Source of the DNA: an uncultured Clostridia bacterium
GTDB lineage: Bacteria; Bacillota; Clostridia; TANB77; CAG-508
DNA length: 10,302 nucleotides
Reading direction: 5' to 3'
NCBI GenBank assembly: GCA_934167735.1
Contig: CAKPLV010000020.1
Coordinates: 1 to 10,302 of the forward strand
The translations under genes and the position numbers were made by a program. The notes beneath the pieces are model-generated. The model did not search any database and was not told where the DNA came from. It saw nothing but the letters and a program-made list of their open reading frames with translations. Of this stretch, positions 6,912-10,302 are shown piece after piece. How positions within the stretch are numbered: position 1 is the stretch's first letter; each line of letters opens with the position of its first letter.

Positions 6912-7349
6912 TTAATCTCCTATATATTTTATATATATATTATAAATTCCATTTAATTTCAATGGATTTCTTAATATTATTCCAAACTTTTGGTAACAGG
7001 CAATTTCATCAATATATATTTCTTTTAAATAATCATAAATGTTGCTCAATATAACATTCTCATCTGTAAATTTTAAGTTTTTGTATGGATTTAAATTTAA
7101 ATCTAATTTATTATAACCTTTTACATTTGGAATATAATCGGTTGTTGTTTTAAGTTTTTTAAATATAATTAAATATTCTAATTCTCTATCATATTTTATA
7201 TTAAAATGTAATACTATTTCATCCTCTTTTTTTTCTTCAATAAAATAAAATTTTAAATTTCTATCAAAATCATCATGAAATTTTAATGCACTTTTTTTTA
7301 AAATCTCTATTATTTTATCTGTGCTCTCTTGATTCTCTTGTTTATTCAT
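6912..7349 (-). CDS. Unknown 145-aa protein, first gene of the operon
   Basis: This is a cytoplasmic protein of extreme Lys/Ile/Asn/Tyr composition, in line with AT-rich DNA. It starts with a charged helix (about 1-30), followed by strands (LKFYFIEE, EIVLHFNIKY, LEYLIIFKKL) and a helical part (NIYDYLKEIYIDEIACYQKFG), then a strand-rich end (YNIYIKYIGD). No motif or family is recognised. The start ATG has AAGGGAG eight bases upstream and follows a near-perfect promoter at 7391-7420. The next gene begins 11 bases after its stop, so it leads a three-gene operon. Its closeness to the 537-aa gene suggests a shared task. A membrane or DNA-binding role is not indicated. Confidence 0.8.
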   Translation of the reverse strand: MNKQENQESTDKIIEILKKSALKFHDDFDRNLKFYFIEEKKEDEIVLHFNIKYDRELEYLIIFKKLKTTTDYIPNVKGYNKLDLNLNPYKNLKFTDENVILSNIYDYLKEIYIDEIACYQKFGIILRNPLKLNGIYNIYIKYIGD

Positions 7350-7390
7350 TATTTTTTCTCCCTTAAATTCAAATAATATGATACATATTG

Positions 7391-7420
7391 ATTATATCAT
7401 TTTTCAATTATTGTTGTCAA
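7391..7420 (-). promoter_or_regulatory. Promoter of the operon 7349-4970
   Basis: TTGACA (7420-7415), 18 bases and TATAAT (7396-7391), with TGA before the -10 box (extended -10). The -35 box overlaps the end of the upstream terminator. Nearly the same 33 bases recur at the promoter of the 8850 gene. Confidence 0.85.
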
Positions 7421-7424
7421 AAAA
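7391..7424 (-). repeat. Promoter-containing direct repeat, copy 1
   Basis: About 33 bases match copy 2 at 8902-8935 with only two mismatches inside the aligned core. The shared part runs from the T-tract through TTGACAACAATAA and TGAAAAATG to TATAAT. That is far more than two promoters need to share. Confidence 0.8.
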
Positions 7425-7452
7425 AGCACATTAAATGTAATGTGCTTTTTTT
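7419..7452 (-). terminator. Terminator of module B (91-aa gene), fused to the next promoter
   Basis: A perfect 15-bp stem (7419-7433 with 7438-7452) encloses a four-base loop; the core is AGCACATTA/TAATGTGCT with A and T runs on the outside. The T-run of the minus-strand transcript merges into the TTGACA of the following promoter. The symmetric A/T runs mean it could also stop plus-strand transcription. Confidence 0.9.
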
Positions 7453-7460
7453 GTTAGAAG

Positions 7461-7736
7461 TTACTTACATAACATCATTCTCGCTGGAACGCGAGGAAAG
7501 TTACTCATTAAAGTCACTGCCCTGCATTTTCCTGCTTCATCACAGATTTCCAATCCACAACCATGCTCTGCCTCCTTGACAGTCCACCCTTCTGGTAAGA
7601 TTGTGTCATAATATTCCTTGTCATTAACACAAGGTGACACAAATTCGAATCCCAGCTTTTCAAATGCTTCCCTGTTTGGATACATCTTAACTGGTAAATC
7701 CTGATGTTTTCTTTCTAACATAGAATTCTCTTTCAT
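7461..7736 (-). CDS. Unknown 91-aa protein (high-GC module B)
   Basis: This short soluble protein has no signal peptide. It holds EAFEKLGFEFV, then LPEGWTVKE, EICDEAGKCRAVTL and an end with FPRVPARMMLCK. The pattern 'LPEGW ... D..G..RA' reminds me of a small family of uncharacterised gut-bacterial proteins with the same two landmarks, about the same length, but this is from memory and unchecked. Four cysteines are present. AGGAGG stands seven bases before the ATG at 7736. GC is higher than that of both flanking units and arginine is often CGN, matching modules A and C. It is a one-gene unit with its own promoter and a perfect terminator. No function can be given. Confidence 0.8.
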   Translation of the reverse strand: MKENSMLERKHQDLPVKMYPNREAFEKLGFEFVSPCVNDKEYYDTILPEGWTVKEAEHGCGLEICDEAGKCRAVTLMSNFPRVPARMMLCK

Positions 7737-7788
7737 TCTAAGTCCTCCTAAAAATGTTTATTGTTAGAAATCTAAAGTTTACGTATTT

Positions 7789-7817
7789 ATTTTAACATAT
7801 TTTCGTGGCAAAGTCAA
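7789..7817 (-). promoter_or_regulatory. Promoter of module B (91-aa gene)
   Basis: TTGACT (7817-7812), 17 bases, TAAAAT (7794-7789). The spacer contains CGAAAATATG and GTA lies seven bases after the -10, like the promoters of modules A and C. The leader is about 45 bases. No clear terminator separates it from the upstream gene ending at 7849, so read-through is possible. Confidence 0.7.
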
Positions 7818-7848
7818 TTTATGTAAAGCTATAGAACATTTGTAATTC

Positions 7849-8850
7849 TTATCTTGTTAATTCTTGTTTCTTTTGTGTTTTAGTTGTTGTTGATGAATTA
7901 GGACTTGCTGACAATCTATCTGTTCTTTTATTTTGCATCTCAGGTAAATTTCTAACAATTCTACCTTGTTCATCTTTTTTATATCCTAATGGAATAGCTC
8001 CTGTATTGATATACTGTTGCTCAGTTTTTCTTAATAATGTTCTTTCTAATGCAATTTTTTCTCTATCTTTATCTGGATCATTTTTTGTTACATCATATTT
8101 AAGTGATTCTCTAAATGTTTGTTTTCGTTCTTCTGTTTTGTCAATTTTTCTTTCAAGAATCCCTAATCTTATTAGTCTTTCTTCCCATTTAGAATGTTCT
8201 TCTTTGTTCACATTTCTATTTCCGATTTTTTCAGCAGTCATAAAACTATGTAATACTTGATCTTTAAAAAATTCCCATTCTTTTGGAGATCTTGCTTTTG
8301 ATGTAGCCAACTCTTCAAGTTTTGTTGTTAGCTCATCTCCATATTTCATTATAGCAACTCCTATATCTGGGCTAACACTATATTTTTTCATAGACATTTC
8401 TACTCTTGAAAATCTTTCTACTGGCTTATCTCCACCCATTAACATATAATATGCTACCATTCTCTCATAATTTTCAAGTATATGCAAATTCTCATCTACT
8501 ATGCCAGGTAACAATATTCTTCTAGTATTTTTGGCATTTTCAGTTTGTTTGAATATTTCAGATTCCATTAATGTTTCTGGTCTCAAATTATTCGGAAATT
8601 GTTTAACTAATTTTACATTTTCCATATATGAATCTATACTATTTTTATCTATTGACATAGGCGAAACCAGTATTCCTCTTTCTGAAAATAATTCAATTTT
8701 ATCTTTTATTCCATCTAACTTAGAAGTATCAACAGTGCTACTTCTAGAAAATATTGTATTTCTTTTAGGGATAATCTTTTTAAATTCTTTTAGATATTCT
8801 AATACATTTTTTCTATTTGCTTTTATATCCACTTCAATCATCTCCCTCAT
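7849..8850 (-). CDS. Unknown 333-aa (or 327-aa) charged helical protein
   Basis: The protein is soluble, mainly alpha-helical and strongly charged, and I do not recognise the family. The N-terminal third has NVLEYLKEFKKIIP and LFSERGILVSPMS, the middle has RRILLPGIVDENLHILENYERMVAYYML, and residues 230-285 are Lys/Arg/Glu-rich and coiled-coil-like. The last 35 residues are a Ser/Thr/Lys tail (SASPNSSTTTKTQ) that is probably disordered. Three starts compete: ATG 8850, ATG 8841 and GTG 8832. The only good ribosome site (AGGGAG at 8847-8842) touches the second ATG and lies nine bases before the GTG, which makes the GTG plausible; the ATG at 8850 has only AAAAG upstream. It has its own promoter, almost identical to that of operon 7349-4970, so the two units are probably co-regulated. 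No terminator of its own is visible. Confidence 0.8.
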   Translation of the reverse strand: MREMIEVDIKANRKNVLEYLKEFKKIIPKRNTIFSRSSTVDTSKLDGIKDKIELFSERGILVSPMSIDKNSIDSYMENVKLVKQFPNNLRPETLMESEIFKQTENAKNTRRILLPGIVDENLHILENYERMVAYYMLMGGDKPVERFSRVEMSMKKYSVSPDIGVAIMKYGDELTTKLEELATSKARSPKEWEFFKDQVLHSFMTAEKIGNRNVNKEEHSKWEERLIRLGILERKIDKTEERKQTFRESLKYDVTKNDPDKDREKIALERTLLRKTEQQYINTGAIPLGYKKDEQGRIVRNLPEMQNKRTDRLSASPNSSTTTKTQKKQELTR

Positions 8851-8901
8851 CTTTTGAATTTTATTTATATATAAAATATCACTTTGTTTTCATACACCTT
8901 A

Positions 8902-8931
8902 ATTATACCATTTTTCAGTTATTGTTGTCAA
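8902..8931 (-). promoter_or_regulatory. Promoter of the 8850-7849 gene
   Basis: TTGACA (8931-8926), 18 bases and TATAAT (8907-8902), with TGG before the -10 (extended -10) and GTA seven bases after it. The predicted leader is about 45 bases to the first possible start codon. Confidence 0.85.
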
Positions 8932-8935
8932 AAAA
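8902..8935 (-). repeat. Promoter-containing direct repeat, copy 2
   Basis: Second copy of the 33-base unit at 7391-7424, in the same orientation and the same position relative to an upstream terminator. The mismatches fall in the spacer (T to C) and just before the -10 box (A to G). Confidence 0.8.
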
Positions 8936-8941
8936 GTTAAA

Positions 8942-8962
8942 ACCAGGGCCATTGTCCCTGGT
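8942..8962 (-). terminator. Terminator of module C (125-aa gene)
   Basis: ACCAGGG (8942-8948) and CCCTGGT (8956-8962) form a GC-rich 7-bp stem around a seven-base loop. On the minus strand TTTTAACTTTTTT follows and leads into the next -35 box. It lies 20 bases after the stop of the 125-aa gene. Confidence 0.85.
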
Positions 8963-8982
8963 CTTCTGGATTCATTGGTTCT

Positions 8983-9360
8983 CTAACATTCTGATGGTGG
9001 TGTAATCACTTCAGAATAGATTTTGACTAACTCGTTTTTTTGTTTTTCAATATCTGTTCCTCTTACGTTTGCCACCCCGGCAAGCTTATCATAACAGTCT
9101 AATGCATCACTAACAAGCATCTCATATGACTTAATAGCCTCGTTAGCATTAGCAAACTGTACCTTGTTCTTACCAAATGATAACTCTATGCTCATTCCTT
9201 TCGGAAAATCACTTCTGAGTAACATCTGGTAATATCCATACATTTTGAATATTGCATCAGCTCTTGACATAAACTGCCACATTGGTACACCAATCTTAAT
9301 GATTACAAAAGCAATCACAATGGCAATCAGAATGATGAAACACACAATAAACCGTAACAT
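8983..9360 (-). CDS. Unknown 125-aa protein with one N-terminal membrane segment (high-GC module C)
   Basis: Residues 4-24 are strongly hydrophobic (FIVCFIILIAIVIAFVII), a membrane anchor with little positive charge before it; Arg3 is the only basic residue. The remaining 100 residues are mostly helical and mixed in charge (SRADAIFKMYGYYQML, NEAIKSYEMLVSDALDCYDKL, DIEKQKNELVKIYSEV), with no motif I know. Which side of the membrane this part faces is not clear. The start ATG has an AGGAGG site seven bases upstream. GC and codon use (CGG, CGT, AGC) differ from the AT-rich neighbours and resemble modules A and B. It is a one-gene unit with a strong promoter and a GC-rich terminator. Possible roles such as a membrane sensor or exclusion protein are guesses from shape only. 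Confidence 0.8.
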   Translation of the reverse strand: MLRFIVCFIILIAIVIAFVIIKIGVPMWQFMSRADAIFKMYGYYQMLLRSDFPKGMSIELSFGKNKVQFANANEAIKSYEMLVSDALDCYDKLAGVANVRGTDIEKQKNELVKIYSEVITPPSEC

Positions 9361-9411
9361 AATTCAACCTCCTCAAATGTTGATACAAATTTATTATTAG
9401 TTACATAATAT

Positions 9412-9440
9412 ATTATACATCATTTTTCACAAATTTTCAA
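9412..9440 (-). promoter_or_regulatory. Promoter of module C (125-aa gene)
   Basis: TTGAAA (9440-9435), 17 bases and TATAAT (9417-9412). The stretch 9400-9428 matches 4868-4896 at module A almost base for base, with one shifted base, including the start of the transcript (TTATGTAAC). Leader about 45 bases, AGGAGG at 9373-9368. Confidence 0.8.
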
Positions 9441-9505
9441 ATTCTCATGTTTTATTCTTGAGGTTCATTTCATCGTTTTCTGATACAAATATAAAAGAAA
9501 ACAAA

Positions 9506-9535
9506 AAAGATTAGTTATATTTCAAACTAATCTTT
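9506..9535 (-). terminator. Terminator of the 10129-9542 gene
   Basis: AAAGATTAGTT (9506-9516) and AACTAATCTTT (9525-9535) form a perfect 11-bp stem with an eight-base loop. On the minus strand a T-run follows, and the hairpin begins seven bases after the stop codon. Confidence 0.88.
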
Positions 9536-9541
9536 CCTCTT

Positions 9542-10129
9542 TTAAGCATTTTCTTTTTCAACCAAGTAAATCATTCCTAAAATTGTAAGTTGAAAACTAT
9601 CATAAATATAATACTGTTCTCTTAATTCACAAAATTCACCACATTGTGTACTAGTATAAACTTCACCTTCAAATATCATGCAAACAACTTCAACAACTTC
9701 AACATATTTATTATAATCTATATCTAAATGATCTTTATTTAATAAATTATATAAATCTGTTATATCAATTGCAGAATTCATGTTTTTATGAAGCTTATAC
9801 ATTGCACATATAATTTCAAGATAAAATTTATATCTTTGACGCAAATCAAATTCACTTTTAAAATTTGAATAGCTACTTCCAGCATTCTTATACTCAAATC
9901 TCTGATCATAAAAATCTGCTTCATAAGACTCAATATAATGTTGATTTTTTCTTAGATATATTTCAACTTTTTTTCTGAACTTTTTCTCCTCTTTCATCCA
10001 TTTCTTTTCAATACAGTCTGAAAACATTTCAAGAAGTTGTTTCTTGGATATACCACAAGAATATGCTTTGTTTAGTAAATCTTGTGTCATCTCTTCCATA
10101 GGTATAATATTAGATTGTTTTCTTTTCAT
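9542..10129 (-). CDS. Unknown 195-aa helical protein under a palindromic promoter region
   Basis: This soluble, highly charged protein has many Lys, Glu, Tyr and Asp residues. The N-terminal part (about 10-45) contains QDLLNKAYSCGISKKQLLEMF, which could be a short helix-turn-helix, though I cannot confirm it. A basic helix follows (KWMKEEKKFRKKVEIYL). The C-terminal half contains VEVVEVVCMIFEGEVY and a Cys-containing segment (STQCGEFCELREQYY). No family is recognised. AAAGGAG lies nine bases before the ATG at 10129. The gene is alone between its promoter and terminator. The dense palindromes at the promoter suggest tight control, possibly by the protein itself; that is inference. Composition is AT-rich like the operons rather than the high-GC modules. 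Confidence 0.82.
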   Translation of the reverse strand: MKRKQSNIIPMEEMTQDLLNKAYSCGISKKQLLEMFSDCIEKKWMKEEKKFRKKVEIYLRKNQHYIESYEADFYDQRFEYKNAGSSYSNFKSEFDLRQRYKFYLEIICAMYKLHKNMNSAIDITDLYNLLNKDHLDIDYNKYVEVVEVVCMIFEGEVYTSTQCGEFCELREQYYIYDSFQLTILGMIYLVEKENA

Positions 10130-10145
10130 AAGTTTTTTCTCCTTT

Positions 10146-10159
10146 ACAATAATTATTGT
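10146..10159. repeat. Perfect 14-bp palindrome in the leader of the 195-aa gene
   Basis: ACAATAATTATTGT reads the same on both strands. It lies directly next to the ribosome binding site (AAAGGAG at 10145-10139), where a bound repressor could act, or where RNA folding could affect translation. Confidence 0.6.
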
Positions 10160-10180
10160 TAAAAGTTACTATATTCAAAA

Positions 10181-10196
10181 CTTGCATATTTGCAAG
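10181..10196. repeat. CTTGCA/TGCAAG inverted repeat in the leader
   Basis: Six-base perfect arms (10181-10186 and 10191-10196) around TATT. It overlaps an alternative weak -35 (TTGCAA, 16 bases before TATAGT) and could be an operator or a small RNA hairpin. Confidence 0.5.
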
Positions 10197-10212
10197 ATAA
10201 CTAAATCATGAA

Positions 10213-10248
10213 AATATTTTATCATAAAATATTGAAATATTCAATATT
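10213..10248. repeat. Two overlapping perfect inverted repeats covering the promoter
   Basis: AATATTTTA (10213-10221) pairs with TAAAATATT (10225-10233), and AATATTGAA (10228-10236) pairs with TTCAATATT (10240-10248), each around a three-base centre. Together they cover the -10, spacer and -35 boxes, as an operator would. The A/T-rich base composition makes chance palindromes more likely than usual. Nothing further is seen up to 10302. Confidence 0.6.
10216..10244 (-). promoter_or_regulatory. Probable promoter of the 195-aa gene
   Basis: TTGAAT (10244-10239), 17 bases and TAAAAT (10221-10216), with TGA before the -10 (extended -10). The leader would be about 80 bases. A second candidate is TTGCAA, 16 bases, TATAGT nearer to the gene. 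Confidence 0.55.
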
Positions 10249-10302
10249 GGAGACCATTATTTCAAAATTTTTACAAATTTATATTTTTTCCAATATTCTT
10301 CT

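Noticed and set aside
7419..7452. Perfect 15-bp hairpin as an insertion-sequence end
   Set aside because: There is no transposase nearby and the stem with T-run fits a terminator.
8006..9005. Plus-strand hydrophobic frames opposite and beside the 333-aa gene
   Set aside because: Their hydrophobicity arises from the complement of Lys/Glu-rich codons; no start signals are present, and one crosses a promoter and terminator.
9381..9490. Direct repeat TGATACAAAT at 9381 and 9481 as module boundary
   Set aside because: Ten A/T-rich bases repeated once can occur by chance, and the other modules do not have it.
10213..10248. Palindromes as a CRISPR or replication-origin repeat array
   Set aside because: There are no equal spacers or iterated direct repeats, only two overlapping inverted repeats at a promoter.

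Overview
The window comes from a low-GC Firmicute, most likely an uncultured gut Clostridia-type bacterium. The evidence is very AT-rich DNA, AGGAGG-type ribosome binding sites, TTGACA/TATAAT promoters, AGA/AGG arginine codons in most genes, and a single-membrane style of surface protein. No rRNA, tRNA, CRISPR array, integrase or transposase is visible, so the name of the host and of any element carrying this DNA cannot be fixed from the sequence alone.

Left part (1-2450, minus strand): the start of what looks like a conjugation (type IV secretion) gene cluster running off the left edge. It holds a pilin-like small membrane protein (654-1058), tightly coupled to a receiver-like cytoplasmic protein (1-650, cut by the edge). 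Upstream lies a membrane-anchored G5 + SH3b + glucosaminidase cell-wall hydrolase (1150-2331), a type of enzyme often kept next to conjugation genes to open the peptidoglycan. A hairpin terminator separates the hydrolase from the pilin gene, and a promoter appears to be built into that hairpin. Divergent from this, on the plus strand, are an unrecognised membrane-anchored Asn-rich outer protein (2451-3251) and a polysaccharide deacetylase with all five NodB motifs (3263-4018). The theme of 1150-4018 is the cell surface.

Right part (4020-10302, all genes minus strand): an accessory region of short, independent transcription units of unknown function. Two compositional classes alternate. Three single-gene modules have clearly higher GC and CGN arginine codons: 4077-4793 (238 aa with an internal duplication), 7461-7736 (91 aa) and 8983-9360 (125 aa, one membrane segment). 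Each has its own promoter, AGGAGG site and terminator. Between them lie AT-rich units: a three-gene operon 7349-4970 (145, 537 and 106 aa, the last two overlapping by ATGA), a single gene 8850-7849 (333 aa or slightly shorter), and 10129-9542 (195 aa) preceded by overlapping palindromes.

The most notable feature is regulatory. Five of the right-hand promoters resemble each other beyond the -35 and -10 boxes (GAAAAATG-like spacer, GTA seven or eight bases after the -10). Two of them are almost identical over about 33 bases, and terminators run directly into the next promoter. This suggests compact, separately acquired or co-regulated gene modules. The functions of all seven right-hand proteins are unknown to me. 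They are candidates for defence, mobile-element or secreted-effector roles, but the sequence does not prove any of these.
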